Assembly (NCBI GenBank): GCA_018296165.2
Contig: JACKQL020000065.1
Span: 1 to 64,000 of the forward strand
Length of the DNA: 64,000 nt
Reading direction: 5' to 3'
Source of the DNA: Termitomyces sp. T153
Taxonomy: Eukaryota; Basidiomycota; Agaricomycetes; Agaricales; Lyophyllaceae
In this document: positions 9,799 to 22,551 of the stretch, piece by piece
Layout of the letters: each line of letters opens with the position of its first letter
How positions within the stretch are numbered: the stretch's first letter is position 1
The notes under the pieces: generated by a model
What the model was told of the DNA's origin: nothing
Seen by the model: the letters and a program-made list of their open reading frames with translations, nothing else
Database searches by the model: none
Made by a program: the position numbers and the translations under genes

Positions 9799-10918
9799 TG
9801 ATGTAGTTCTATGCTGCCTAGTGCCATGCAGGAAACCAAAAGGAGGACCTAAACACTAGCAACTAAGTAGGGTAGCTGGCAATAGGAAGTTAATAGGGGC
9901 AAGTCAGTAACTGTCCTGGAAAATTAGAGCTAATAGTTGTGGAGTGAACAAGAAGTAAAAGGTACCACTATTGCTAGTCTAAGTTGCTAAACAGTAACAA
10001 AAGGTTGCTGGGTAGAAGAAGGGGAAAGTAACAAAGGCAAAAGAGTCACTAAGAAAAGGTGAACTCAGTAGTAGAAAGGAAGTTGGAAATAAGGAATGAA
10101 TGGAATTAAAGTGTAACAGGGGACAAATGCAAAATAGTTGCTAGCTGTAGTCACTAGCATTGCTAAGTTGAAATAATGCTCAGGGTACCTGCAGTTAGTA
10201 CCCACTCTAAGTCAAAATTGAGGTTGTCAAAACTGTTGCTAAGTTGTTGGCAATGACAAGAGAGAAAAAGCAATAAGAAATCTGAAGCTGGTAAGCTGAG
10301 AGCTAATGAGGGGGAACAGTACTGTGTTCATTGTTTATTGTCTCTATATACAGGTGGTATTTATACTGTTTGTAGGTATAGTATTAGAAAGGAAATATTA
10401 GTCACCACCAGCAACAGCATCTGCCAAAGTGTTTATGATACATACTGAATGTCAGTCTGGTAACCAAGTAAATGTATGCAATGTCAATATGATGCATAAA
10501 TATTGTCAATCACAAGAAAAGAGCATTTCCAATGTCAATACCTGAAGTGTAGACACTGTTCAAGTATGTTTGTAAGCTCAACAAGAGAAATGATAAGTAA
10601 GAAATCACATGACTGTCAATATATCCCTTTTTTTGGAGAGGAGGTGGTGTTGCTGCCAGGAAATCTTGCTAGTGGTCATTGCTAAGAAAGGTCTTGGCCT
10701 TGTTGTTCTAGATCCAAAGTCCAGACTCCACATGCTGTGGCTCATGATCCATAAGTCTTGTGGTTGTTAAAGCATGCAAAGGCTACATTGTTCCAGACCT
10801 TGGGGCTAGACCTCACATGATAAGTGTTGTGACATGTGCCAGCTCATATACAATATAATCAGCTGCTGTCTAGTCAGAAATGCCAAAAATGGTGCTCAGC
10901 AACAAGTGGGTCTTATTA
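9799..10918 (-). repeat. Family-B LTR (3' LTR of Element III)
   Basis: Starts TGATGTAG and ends near TCTTATTA, corresponding to TGATG..CATCA in the better-preserved copies at 42802-43935 and 54748-55827. Homology with the latter continues past this edge into the internal region, so this is an element end and not a solo LTR. Sense is minus: a purine tract lies on the minus strand next to 10918. The 45 bp at 9754-9798 between this LTR and Element II hold nothing recognisable. Confidence 0.75.
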
Positions 10919-11099
10919 TCCTCCCCTATGCTGAAATCTTGACTGCCCTCAGTCAACCCAAAGTCCCATGATCACTTGCATGGTCCATGTGCCTATAGTG
11001 GTAGGAATAAAAGCAGCTAGCAATTCAGCTGGACTTCATCAACTCTCCATTCCATCTTCTTATCTCTCAAATCTCCTCAGCAATCTCAATCTGATTGCC

Positions 11100-12282
11100 A
11101 TGTCCTCTGATCTCTCTTTACAACTTGAGAAGTGTGCTATGGCCCAGGCTTTTCTTGATTGGGTCAACCATTTTCTGTCTGTTGCATGTGTGTCCTTGGT
11201 GACAAATCCTTGTTTAGCAGTCACCACTATCATCAAGATTTGGCTTTGCTGGTTTGAGATAGCTGGGAGTGGGATGGAGTGGGCAGAGTTAGTGGTTGTT
11301 GACAAAGAGTATCAGCAGCTGTACAAGCAGTACAAGGGAGAGGATTGGATGAAAGAATTTGATAAGCATTCTGTAAGTCTTTCTTGTGCTTTTTTAGCAA
11401 AGATGTTAATGCTTTTGCTAGGCTCCTCTTTTGCCTTCACTTGAGTTTCTGATGGAGGACTTGGAAGCTGAGATGACAGTAAGTGCTGGTGACATTGCTA
11501 AGGCCAGCAACTCTGCTAAGTTAATTTTAGCTATTTGAAGACTTATCTCCCAATGACAAATTCTTCTTCCATCACCCACCATGCAAATTGGCAGTGACAA
11601 TGGGGGTTGAATGTAGCAAGGGCTATAGGGGCAATGTTACTGCAAATTAAGGGGACATGGGGAGGCTGGGCCCTCTACTCCCAAGTGTGTGACTGGTGGC
11701 ATTGCTAAGGGGTTGGCAATGTTGCCAAGAGTGGCAACAACCCCAAAGGGTAAGAGTAAGGGCAAAGGAAAGGCCAGAGAGGAGGAGGAGAAAGAATTTG
11801 AGGTAAGTCTTGATCCATTGCTAACTCTAAGCAATTGTTGCTAACATTGTTACAGGAACCCATTAAAGACAGCTTTACTAACAAACACTTGGCAAATCTT
11901 CTTTGTTGGCAAAAGGCCTTGATGGTAGTAAATACTGGTATGGGTGCAGGAGTAGTGTTGAAGAGGGCTAAAGGGAAGTTGACAGTGTTGCCTGAGGAGA
12001 AGCAAGCATTCAAGGAATGCCAGGGAGCAGTAAGTACTTAGTGGTCATTGTTATCTTAGTCACTAACCATTTTTAAAAGTGCAACAACTGCTAGTCAGAG
12101 AACAACCCAGAGGGCTGCTAGTACCCTACTGGTACCCAGCCCTGCTATTGCTGTGATAGCAAAAGAAAGGGGTGTTTGTACAGTGGCAAATCTCCAAGGA
12201 GCACTGGCAGTAAGTTTGTCAAGAGGATAGTGGCACAGGTGGCCTTGGTGTGATAGGCAAGGGTTCTTGTGGAGTGGCAGAG
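11100..12282 (+). pseudogene. Antisense accessory gene of family B, truncated copy
   Basis: Runs opposite to the element's sense strand. Exon 1 starts MSSDLSLQLEK and continues AMAQAFLDWVNHFLS...QLYKQYKGEDW. A GTAAGT..GCTAG intron (about 11370-11423) leads into APLLPSLEFLMEDLEAEM, the same junction as the copy at 52543-54573. Later exons keep FEDL...KFFFHH, a basic stretch rich in K and R near 11745-11800, and IKDSFTNKHLANLLCWQKALMVV. Homology to the other copy stops at the LTR beginning at 12283. Function unknown; it shares no obvious residues with the family-A antisense gene, only its position and orientation. Confidence 0.72.
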
Positions 12283-12496
12283 TGTAATGTTTCCATTATA
12301 GGTTGCACTGCTTATGGTTCACACAATGTAAGTCAAAACCAGTCAATAGTTCTGTCTATGAAGTATGAAGTAAGGTGCTGCCTTACATAAGTAATACTAT
12401 AGTACTTCTAGGGATAGCATCACATGATGCTATCATTATAATCAGATAAGATATACTAGTGACATATGTACAGTGTATAATGGATGCTCTGTTACA
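12283..12496 (-). repeat. Short (214-bp) 3' LTR of Element IV
   Basis: Plus strand begins TGTAATG and ends GTTACA, so the ends are TGTAA/TTACA inverted repeats. On the minus strand it is preceded by the purine tract AGAAGGGGGGTA, a good polypurine tract. It also contains a short internal palindrome GCATCACATGATGC. The partner LTR is not in the window, so the assignment rests on ends and tract only. Confidence 0.6.
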
Positions 12497-14603
12497 TACC
12501 CCCCTTCTGAGTCTGTCAATGGACTCACTTCCAACAACAAATAAAGTCAAAGACAGAAGGGTGGGATATGGCATCCCACCCAAGGGTGTGCATCAGAATT
12601 TGCTTGCAAATTCCTATGTTTATCAGTAGTAGAATCAACTGATTCTATGTGGACAAGGATACTTTAGTGCACTGTCCAACTGCATTGAGTGAAAAATATG
12701 GGCTGCTCATGCTCAGGTGTAGTTATCAATTTCTGTGAGCTATGATAGTAGCTCACTCTGCTCATTTGTCTATCTTTGAGGGCTCTGCTTGCTTGTTACT
12801 CACAATGTCTGCCTAGCACTCCAATACAGCATTTGCTGTATCACTAGAGCCACTGGATCCAGCCTCAGGAGCAGTAGGAGTAGTGATATTAGTTGCTACT
12901 ACCACTTCTGTGAGGCTGGGGACAACTTGTGAAGTCATTGCTAGTTGGATGGGCATGGTCAATGCAGAATCATCAGCATAGTCTAATTTCATGGACTTCT
13001 TTAAAGGTGCATTGTCCAAAGATGCACCAGAGCTCAACAGTGGTGGGATGGATGTGGCTGCAGCCACTGACAATGAAGGCCCCTCCTCAGTTGGAGCTGC
13101 ACTTGCAGAAGGAGCCACTGATGAGGGCTCCTCAGTAGTGGCTCATGAGGCTCTCACAACCTCCACAAGTTAGTGCAAGAAATAAGTGAAAATACCATTC
13201 TCATCAAAGTGCAGCCATCCAGCTGCATCAAGAGGAGAGTGGCCTCTGCTCTCATGAATTTGGAGGAGCACACAGAAGCACTCCTGGTTGTCAGTGGTGG
13301 GAACATATCATCCATTGTACTCTGGTAGGGCAGGTGGCACCCCAATGGTTTGGAGTCAATGATGGCATTTATTGTTGACCTGCATAAACAAGTCTGCATG
13401 CAGTGCACTCCTAGACAAATGGTGATTGAGAAAGCATATACCATAGGTATATGCATGATTCACCTAGGAGGGAGGCACATGGTTGGCCAGGAGGTGACAT
13501 ATCACCTCTGTCTCACTCAAGTTGTTGATCTCTGTAGGCAGCACTTGCAGCCTACATAGAGTGAAGGTGTGGGAAGTAATTGTGTTAAAGCTCCCCTACA
13601 CCAGATTGGTAGTTGTCTATCACCTCTTGATGGAGACACAGCTGAGCAACCACCATCACAAACAGCCTCATATAGGCCATTTGATGGCCACACCTGAGTA
13701 CAGGTTCTGTGAATCTGAGTGGCTGTGGTGCAGGATATACTGCACCTATGCCTTGATGTCAAAGTGATGGCTGATTGGGACTTGATTAAGTCCTGCTCCC
13801 CACATATTGTTGTCTGTATGGCCTAGCATGGCCAATAAATGTGAGGGTAAGGGGACCAGTACCCAATGGTGGTCCCCTCTGGGCAGAGATTTTCCAACTC
13901 TGCTGGAGTTAGCTCCATAGCCCACCTCATTGTGTGGTTCCTCAATTGTGGAGCCATATAGAAGGAGATCCAATGGAACTCCTGAAGGAGGAGAGTGGCA
14001 TGAATCTGCTCCCTCATTGTGACCTTGGATCCACCAACTCAAAAAAGTTTAAGGATCAGGCAGATCTACTCTGGATTCATGGGCATCCCACAGGGAGCCC
14101 ATCAGTACAACAATTTGTAACATAGGGATATATGAGATATCCCAGCCATCTCTGTTAAGTGGGCAAAGACTGCTTTGTTGCTAACAAAAACTGCATTGCT
14201 CATTGGTGACCAGTAGAAGTTGTGGTGTAGCATACCCCTGAAGTCATTCTAGTGCTCAAAGAACCTGCAAACCAATGTGGTATCCCACTATCTGGTAGGC
14301 AGCCAGGCACTGTATCATTCAGACACTTGAGGTCCAGTTTAGACTTCTCAGCATCAATGGCTAATAGCCATTTGGCATTAGCATTGTGCTGCTCTTTGCA
14401 ACAATGCACATTAGCATTGTTATTGGAGTCATTGTCCAAGATACATTGTTTAGATGTAGGGACATCATCATCATTATCACTACCTGAGTTGGGTGCCACT
14501 GGAGCACCTGCTATTGCTTGGGCAGCTGCTTGCTGAGTGACAAAGAATTTCTCATCATGCAGATTACATTGCACTGGTGGCCTAAACTCTTGAAGGAGCA
14601 CAC
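12497..14603 (-). pseudogene. Unrecognised accessory reading frame of Element IV, distal part
   Basis: Minus-strand coding-like sequence broken by frameshifts and stops. Recognisable stretches are a Ser/Ala/Pro-rich region (12813-13118), a segment with MREQIHATLLLQEFHW and WSPYPHIYWPC (13823-14017), and an acidic, Asn/Asp-rich segment (14200-14601). It continues across the solo LTR into 15765-16246. 12497-12812 holds only the polypurine tract and AT-rich sequence. I do not recognise the family; it could be a gag-like or regulatory accessory protein encoded downstream of pol. Confidence 0.45.
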
Positions 14604-15764
14604 TGTCAGGTTCTGCTGATTATAGGGGCTCAGCTACACTGGGCAAATCCTTACTAGGTGGATGTGATATCCTGCACTGATAACTGGGCATTTGGAGAAG
14701 GTCTAGACATTGGGGACTTGTGAAGATAAGCAACAGAGAGTGATTCAAATAAGTCTGAGGTGGTCTGGAGAGGTTTAAGATGAGTTGTGGAGAAAGAGTT
14801 GGATTTAATAGAATGTTAGGTACAAGTCTGGAAGCAAGTATTAGGGGTGCAGGGTAAACAGAGGCTATACAAGTGATGTGAGCAGGACCAGAGTTTGATG
14901 GGGGATCAATGGAAGTTGATGAGTTTTGGAGCCAAGCAAATAGTGAGGTCCAGAGTTAGTTCAAAGCATATTCAAGTTTGTAATTGTAAGTGCAGAGTTT
15001 GTAAAAGTGTTAGGGTTGAAAGGACTTAAATACAATAATGGAAATGGAGTCAAATGAGACAAGATGGAGTTGAGACAAGATTGAGACAATAATAAAAATA
15101 GATTCAAGCAGAGATACAAAATAATAACAAGAACAATAACAGAACTAGAGATGAGACAAGACTGGGAGACTGAGATAAGACTGGGAGACTGAGGAAAAAG
15201 GAAATGGGACATGGAATACAAAACACAAGACAGAAACAATCAGACCATAGGTAGTGTTAAGCAGGTAATATCAAGACTAGAGTATGAGGTGCTACTCTAC
15301 TACTTATATACTGACTACTAGAGAGCTCTGGGGGACAGCAGGTGTAGTGGTGGGACTTATTGGTACTATGCAGAGTCAATGGGTGTTGATTGTGATCAGG
15401 GGATGGGCTGCAGTCATATTCTGATGGGGTCAGTTGAGGATGTGGGCTGTCCTGGGTTTGTAGTGATGCTCTGGAGTTAGTTAGGCAAACTAGGGGATGA
15501 GTTTGTGATGCATGCCAGAGTCAGAAACAGTGAGGGAGGGTCCCAAAGGCTCAGGAGAGTCAGGAGAAGCATTGACAGCTGTGGGGAAGGTGTCAGAGTT
15601 AGCTAGGTGGCCATCAGAGTTTGCCAGGGAAGTGTTGGAGTTACCCAGAGTGGGTGACATGGATGGGCAAAGGTTGGGGAAGTTGAAGAGGGAGATGCAA
15701 GTGAACTCTGGGGAAGCAAGGTGGTTGCAAATGAGGTCCAGGGTTCTGGGACTGGGTTGTGACA
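14604..15764 (-). repeat. Solo family-A LTR with target duplication CACAC
   Basis: Starts TGTCAGGTTC and ends GGTTGTGACA on the plus strand, 1161 bp, flanked by CACAC at 14599-14603 and 15765-15769. Both edges match the family-A LTR. Internally it keeps the TATATAAG box (minus strand) and the adjoining TAATATCAAGACT block. No internal element sequence remains, so it is the product of LTR-LTR recombination. CpG-depleted, hence old. Confidence 0.92.
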
Positions 15765-16246
15765 CACACTAGGCATAACATAGGTTCTTATGTCAAGAAC
15801 CTCAATCATACCAGCTTCTAATCTCTGAGGAACATTGGCCAGGAAAGCAATCAGGGTGGCAACAACCATAGAGTTGTCTGCCTCTATTGATGTTATAGCT
15901 GGCTGTACAGTGCCAGCTCTTTTTGTGGAGGGCCTTAATGTTCCCTCCTTTGTTGCTGCTGGTTTTGGTAGCTTCATGTAAGCTACTGCTGGCTTTAATG
16001 GCCTAGCAGTGGATGAGGCTGCCTTGAAATTGGGGTGCTTGTCCATCCTCTAGTCATTACTAGTAGGTACCATATCATCATAGGGCACAAGTGGTGCCCT
16101 CTGAGTCAAGGATCCTTTAACAAATACAGAAGGCTCAGTACAAGCCTTCTTTGCCTCTGGAGGGTTAGGGGGGGGGGGAGGTTGCTACTCACTTCTCCTT
16201 CTTCAAGGCTGAATGGAAGAGGTTGACCCAGGCCTCATTCCTCTGA
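15765..16246 (-). pseudogene. Unrecognised accessory reading frame of Element IV, middle part
   Basis: Minus-strand frame MDKHPNFKAASSTARPLKP...AYMKLPKPAATKEGTLRPSTKRAG runs from 16046 to the solo LTR. Upstream, 16246-16050 encodes NEAWVNLFHSALKKEK, a GTGAGT splice donor-like site, and RAPLVPYDDMVPTSND. The protein is basic and rich in A, P and K. The Helitron separates it from 23106-23777. No family recognised. Confidence 0.45.
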
Positions 16247-16620
16247 TCTATAATGTATGGGACGACCTGTGGGAATGTGGCTGCACCTATGCGACGACTT
16301 TTCTGCTTAGTAAGGCTGACCAAGAACCTTCCTTTTTGGGTAACTTGGCTGTTTTTCGCACTTGGAACAGGTTTTTTCTCAAAAAAAATTACAGTAGACA
16401 GCTTTAATACATATATACAATCTTTTGACTATGTTTGAAACATGCCACATAGCCTGCAGGTGTCAAAAAGGCCAAACGCGATTTAGTGGACACTGTTTTT
16501 CATGCCTCGCGCATTTTTTGACACAATATGACCAAATAATGGACATTTCCGAGGTTGTGGAAAGGAGGCCACACGACAAAGTATGTTTCGTCACATCTAT
16601 TGATTGATTGATGTTGACTA
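16247..16620 (+). promoter_or_regulatory. CpG-retaining 5' leader of the Helitron
   Basis: Roughly 350 bp with many intact CpGs (for example GACGACC, GCGACGAC, AACGCGAT, CCTCGCGC, TTCCGAGG) between strongly CpG-depleted flanks. It precedes the coding region and is likely the promoter/5' UTR, possibly with a small first exon: GTATGT near 16580 followed by TGACTAAC resembles an intron donor and branch point. The coding start was not resolved. Confidence 0.55.
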
Positions 16621-16737
16621 ACAAGCTTATTAGTAACTCCTTAACCACATTGAGCTATTGATATATCAAATATCTCATCATGCAAGTCAATTTTAATGGT
16701 TTTTGACTATTAAAATGCTTAACAATGGATGTTTCAG

Positions 16738-19700
16738 GCAACCACCTACTACTCCTGAAAGCCAAAGGCAACAAGCTAGGATTCAGAGGAGACTTGAACA
16801 GTTACAAATGACAGATCCTGATGATTGTCGTGCAAATAGAAACAATAGATCTTTGGAACAGATCAATACTGTGGTTGTCCCACCACTTCAATTGGGGCCT
16901 GGGGGTATGGGAACTGGGGGTATTAATCAATCTATGGGAACTGGGGGTATGGGAACTGGGGGTTTGAGACTTGATCACCAATCTATAGCCACCACTTCTG
17001 GCTCTTCAGGAAGACCTATTAGGCAGCCAGCAGTGGCTGATGATCCATTTTCTATAGTGATTCCTGAAACTGTTTTGCCTGAAGGGTGGGATGCTCCTTT
17101 ACAGAATCCTATCCCTAGAATGGTGCCACCTCCACCTGCTCCTATACAGAGAAGAGGCAATAGACTTAATCAGTCTGCTGTTGCTCAAGCTGCTATGGTC
17201 ATTCCAGAAACAGTTTTGCCAGAAGGTTGGAATGCTCCTTTGCAGAATCCCTTACCTAGATTGGTGCCTCTTCTACCTGCTCCTGCACTGAGGAGAGTGA
17301 GACCAGATGCTCATAGAGAAGTAATGGCAGACCACCAAATTCAACAACAGCATGCACTAGCAGCATTGCAGGAGCAGCAAAGGCTGAGACATATTGCTAT
17401 GGTTGAAGAGCAGGAGAGGCAACAACAAGCTTTGGCCATCTTGCATCAGGCAAGGCTGAGGGAGGAGGAAAGATTGAGGCAACAGGAACAAGAAGTCAGT
17501 CAAACACTTCTTTGAAATGCTACTTTAACTAACAAAGTTCAATAGCATATTGATCTAGATCCTGAACATAGGCCTTTGAATGCAGCTATGGCTCAAAGGA
17601 TCTTTCAAGGCTGGGAACAGCAACATGAAGCTGATCTGGAAGAGGATTTCAATGATTTAGGTCCTCAGAATGATATACCTTCTGAGGATGACTTGGAATA
17701 TGTTGATCCTGTTCAACAGAGACCTGCAGAACAATTGGATCCTCCCCTTGATGTGCCATTGGGTCTTCAGGATGACATCCCTTCTGATGATGACTTGGAA
17801 TATGTTAATCCTGTTCAACAGAGACCTGCAGAGCAATTGGACCCTGCTCCACCCAACCATCCAGCAGGACTACAAAATCCTGCTGAACAGCCTCCCCTTG
17901 AGCTTCCTATTCCACCACAGCTTGGTCCTATTCAGCCTGTTCCAAGAGGAAGGCAACCTTACTTGATTGAATACCCTCCACACTATCTTGGTCCTATGAC
18001 TGTCATATGTCCACACTGCCAAGCTTTACATTTTGATGCTGAAAAGCTCACCAAGTCTACTAGAAACAGCCCAAAGTTTGGCATGTGCTGCTTACAAGGC
18101 CAAGTAAACTTGCCCAGGCTTCGAGATGCTCCAGCAGATTTATTGAACCTGCTCCATGGGCATCATCCTCTCTCTAACACCTTTAAAACATCAATCCGTC
18201 AATACAATGCAGCCTTTGCATTCACATCTTTGGGAGTCAAAATTGACCATGCCATTACCAATGCACCTGGACCATACAGCTTTAGGATCAATGGAGAACT
18301 ACATCATTTGACAGGTGCCTTGCTTCCTATTGAAGGCAATCTGCCTGTATATGCACAGCTCTACTTTTATGATCACAATCAGCAATTGGCTTTTCGTCAA
18401 CAGAACAATCCCAGGCTTGATCCTCAGATAATGGCCTCTTTGCAGGATATGCTTGCTAGAGTCAATCCCTTCATTGGCTTATACAAGCAGGCCAGGCAGA
18501 TCATGGGAGAAGTTCCAGAAGGCCAACCACAAAGGCTTTCTGTCAAGCTTACAGCTGATTTTGGAGATCCTCGACACTATAATGACCCTAATGAACAGGA
18601 GGGAGTTGCAGCTGTAATTCCAGGAGATGGCTCAGAAGAGCGATCAAATGATCATGATATAGTCTTGCACTTGCATGGAGGTCAATTGAAGCAGATCAGT
18701 CACTTGCACCCATATTACACTCCATTGCATTATACCATCATCTTTCCCACTGGACAGCCTGGATTTCACACCAACATTCGCTCTCATTTTGGACCACAGA
18801 ATCAACAAAGATCAGCAAAGGTCACCCAAACAGCATATTATGCATACAGGCTGCAGCAAAGGACTTTGGAATTCAATGCACCATTACTCTGGAGTGGGAG
18901 GCTATTTCAACAATATGTTGTAGATGCATGGGCTTCCACTGAACAAAACAAGTTGAATTGGATTCGACACAATCAGAAGAAGATCAGAGCTGAAGTTTAT
19001 CAGGGAGTAGTGGATGCTGCTGCTGGAGATGAACAAGTCACCCCACAAAGCCGACGTGTTATCCTCCCATCCTCCCATACTGGAAGTGATCAACAGATGC
19101 AGCAATTATTCCAGGACTCTATGGCTATCTGCAGGAATTTTGGAAAACCTGACCTCTTCTTGACTATGACTGCTAATCCAAAGTGGTCAGAAATTGAAGA
19201 AGCTCTCTTGAAGGAACCTGCAGTCAATGGGAAAAGGCAAACAGCTGCTGATCGACCTGATATTGTTGCCAGAGTTTTTGAACTCAAGAAAAATGCTGTA
19301 GTAAAGGAGATCAAGGAAGGTCTCTTTGGCAGCTGTGTGGCTTATGTTCATACCATTGAATTTCAAAAGAGAGGACTTCCACATATGCACATCTTGATCT
19401 TTTTCCATCACCATCACAGGATCAAGGATGCACCTGATGTGGATTCCATTGTCTCTGCTCAGATTCCAGATCCAGTCACTCAGCCTCAATTGTATCAGGT
19501 ATTGGCTTTGTTTGAATTCTGAATTCAGTTACTTATCTTTGTTGTCAGGTTGTTACTGCCAACATGGTCCATGGTCCATGTGGAGCTGCCAAACCCAATG
19601 CTAAGTGCATGGTAGATGGCAAATGTTCCAAGAAATACCCAAAGGAATTCCAAGAGGCTACTCAGTATGGAGACAATGGCTATCCTCAATATGCCAGGCC

Positions 19701-22257
19701 TGACAATGGCCGCTTCTTTGAAAAGAATGGTCATCATTATGACAATCAAGATGTTGTTCCATATAATCCTTATCTCTCAGCCAAGTACAAATGTCACATC
19801 AATGTGGAGGTCTGTGCTTCAGTAGAAGCCATCAAGTACATTCACAAGTACATCTACAAAGGCCATGATAGGACAACTTTGGAGATTGCTGGAGAGCAGA
19901 TGGACCAGAGGGATGAAATCAAGGAACACTTGGATGCCAGATACATCTCTGCACCTGAGGCTTGCTGGCACATCTTTGAATTCAACATGCATGGAGAACA
20001 TCCCCCTGTATATCAATTACCTGTGCATTTGGAGGGCCAACATGAAGTCTACTTTCAAGATAATGAGCCTTTGGAGATGGTAGCTGCCAGGCCTAATGCA
20101 AACAAGACTGCACTCACTGCTTGGTTTGAAGCCAATGCCAGATTCCCTAATAACAACACCACTTATCAGAGCTTTCCAACCAAGTTTGTCTATGAAGCTT
20201 CCAAAAGGACCTGGAAGGAGAGGCAGAGAGAAACAGCTATTGGGAGAATGTACTTTGCTTCACCTCAACAGGGAGAAAGGTTCTACCTTAGGATGCTCCT
20301 GACAGTTGTGACCAATGCAACATCATGGGCTGATCTCAGGACAGTCAATGGCCACACTTATCCTACTTACAAGGAGGCATGCAAGGCCCTTGGTCTTCTA
20401 GAAGATGATGCAGAATGGAGGCAGTGTCTTGCTGAAGCTGCTCCAATCCAATCAGGATCAGCTCTCAGACAGCTCTTTTGCACTATCCTATTCCACTGTG
20501 CTCCTACCACTCCAGAGGCTCTATGGAATGAATTCAAGCACTCCATTTGTGATGATCTTCAACACAGATTGGAGAATATCAGGCAGTACAGGGACAGAGT
20601 CTTTACTGATGAAGATGTCTATGACTATGGCCTTCATCTAATCAATGACAATCTGAAGAATTTTGGCAAGACTCTTCAAGACTTTCCAAACATGCCAGAA
20701 CCCCAACAAGTTTGGAATGTGATTCCAGGCAAGTTGGACATTGTATAAAGAGTTGACATTGATACTGAACAAATGATTTCAGGAAATAGGCTTTTGCAAG
20801 AAGAAACAGATTATAATGTTGAAGAGTTGAAGAGAAGGGTGGATGAAAACAAGGCCAGGTTTAATGGTGAACAACTGGGGGCCTTCAATGAAGTTATGGA
20901 CTCTGTGGACAACAACTTGGGCAAGATGATATTCATTCACAGTGCAGGTGGATGTGGCAAAACATTTGTCTGCAACACTTTGGCTTCTGCTGTTCGGTCC
21001 AATGGAGATGTGGCATTATGTGTAGCATCATCTGGGATTGCTGCTTTATTGCTGGAGGGTGGTAGAATTGCACATTCAAGGTTCAAAATCCCCATTCCTG
21101 CTCTGGATACATCCATTGCCAATATCAAAAGAGGAACTCAGTTATCTCAACTCTTACTCCAGACCAAAGTTGTCATCTGGGATGAAGTTCCAATGCAACA
21201 CAAAAATGCCATTGACTCTGTGGATTGAGGGTTCAGAGACATCCTGGAGAAGGATGTTCCTTTTGGTGGAGTGACTGTGGTGTTTGGAGGAGATTTTAGG
21301 CAAACTCTCCCAGTTATCCAACGAGGACTCAGGCAGCAGATGATTGCTGCTTCACTCAAAAGGGGAAGACTTTGGGATCAGATTCAAGTCCACTACTTGG
21401 TTCAAAACATGAGATTGGATCAGACTCCTGATAACATTGCTCATGCAGCTTGGTTATTGGATGTTGGTGCTGGAAAAAACCTTGGGCCTGGAGAAACAGT
21501 ACAACTTCCAGAAACCATGATCTGTAATGACAATTCTGTCACTGGATTGATCTCTTCCACTTATCCTCATATTGATCACCATCAAGATGATCAGTATTAC
21601 CTGGACCGTACCATCCTTTCTGGCAAGAACTCTGATGTAGAGGATATCAACTCTGAAGTTCTGCAGAAATGTCCAGGAGAAGAGAAAATCTTGCAGAGTG
21701 CAGACTCTATTATATCTGATGATAGGAATCCTAATGGTCTTGCATTGTATCCAATGGAATACCTCAACTCTCTCAGAGCCAGCAGTTTGCCCTTGGCTAA
21801 ATTGGCTCTGAAGATTGGTGTTCCTGTCATGCTGCTCAGGAATCTGGATACAACCAAAGGACTTTGCAATGGGACAAGAATGATTGTCACTCACATCAGC
21901 ACCAGAGTTCTCAGATGTAGGATGATCAGTGGAGATGCCAAGTTTGCAGGATCAATTGTTTTGATTCCAAGAATCAACATGGATGTGTCTGAAGAAGATT
22001 TGCCAATTCCATTGCACAGGAGACAATTCCCAGTTCAATTGGCCTTTGCCATGACTATCAACAAGCCTCAGGGTCAATCAGTCAAGCATGTTGGATTGGA
22101 CCTTTGATCAGGAGTTTTTTTGCATGGCCAACTTTATGTTGCACTCTCACGGTGCACATCAGGAGATCGTATCAAAGTCATCTTGGACCCAGAAAACACA
22201 TCAAGAAAGACTGCAAATATTGTCTATCAGAAAATCTTGAATGGTTTACAAATGTAA
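16738..22257 (+). pseudogene. Helitron RepHel protein (HUH replication initiator plus Pif1-like helicase)
   Basis: An exon begins after an acceptor at 16736-16737. Introns at 17495-17545 (51 nt) and 19499-19548 (50 nt) join frames in phase. The N-terminal part is Q/P-rich. The Helitron_like_N and Rep domain spans about 18000-20000: the HUH-type motif is in GLPHMHILIFF (about 19370-19400), and the catalytic tyrosine region KYIHKYIYKGHDR is at 19836-19872. The Pif1-type helicase has Walker A SAGGCGKT (about 20940), Walker B WDEVPM, GGDFRQTLPVI and a C-terminal YVALSRC block. Frame-breaking stops are TAA at 20746-20748, TGA at 21226-21228 and TGA at 22105-22107; both TGAs fit CGA to TGA changes. 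The gene ends with TAA at 22255-22257. Confidence 0.88.
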
Positions 22258-22551
22258 GTGTGAGTTTTGTTGGATTCAAGCAAGAAATTGCTAACTTCTA
22301 TGAACTTCAGCACCTAATGTCTATAGCTGGACTATGTAGTATAGATATTCTTAATGGTTTACAAATGTAAGTGTGACAGTTTAAATAATTGGTTGGTTAG
22401 TACTAACTTTTATAATTTAATTTTCAGCATCTCTAATATATACCAGTGGACATTGTAGTATTTTGTTAATAATGTAATATAGATACATGATTGGTTTATA
22501 GATGAAATCTCAATGTATTGAATGGTAAGAGAAAAGCAACACTTGGTCAAC
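22258..22551. other. Non-coding 3' part of Helitron
   Basis: AT-rich. It contains an imperfect duplication of the gene's end: TGGTTTACAAATGTAAGTGTGA occurs around 22244 and again around 22354. No coding potential seen. Confidence 0.5.

Noticed and set aside
19499..19548. Frameshift in the Helitron Rep domain
   Set aside because: The 50-nt segment has GT..AG ends and its removal joins flanking conserved sequence in phase, so it is an intron.
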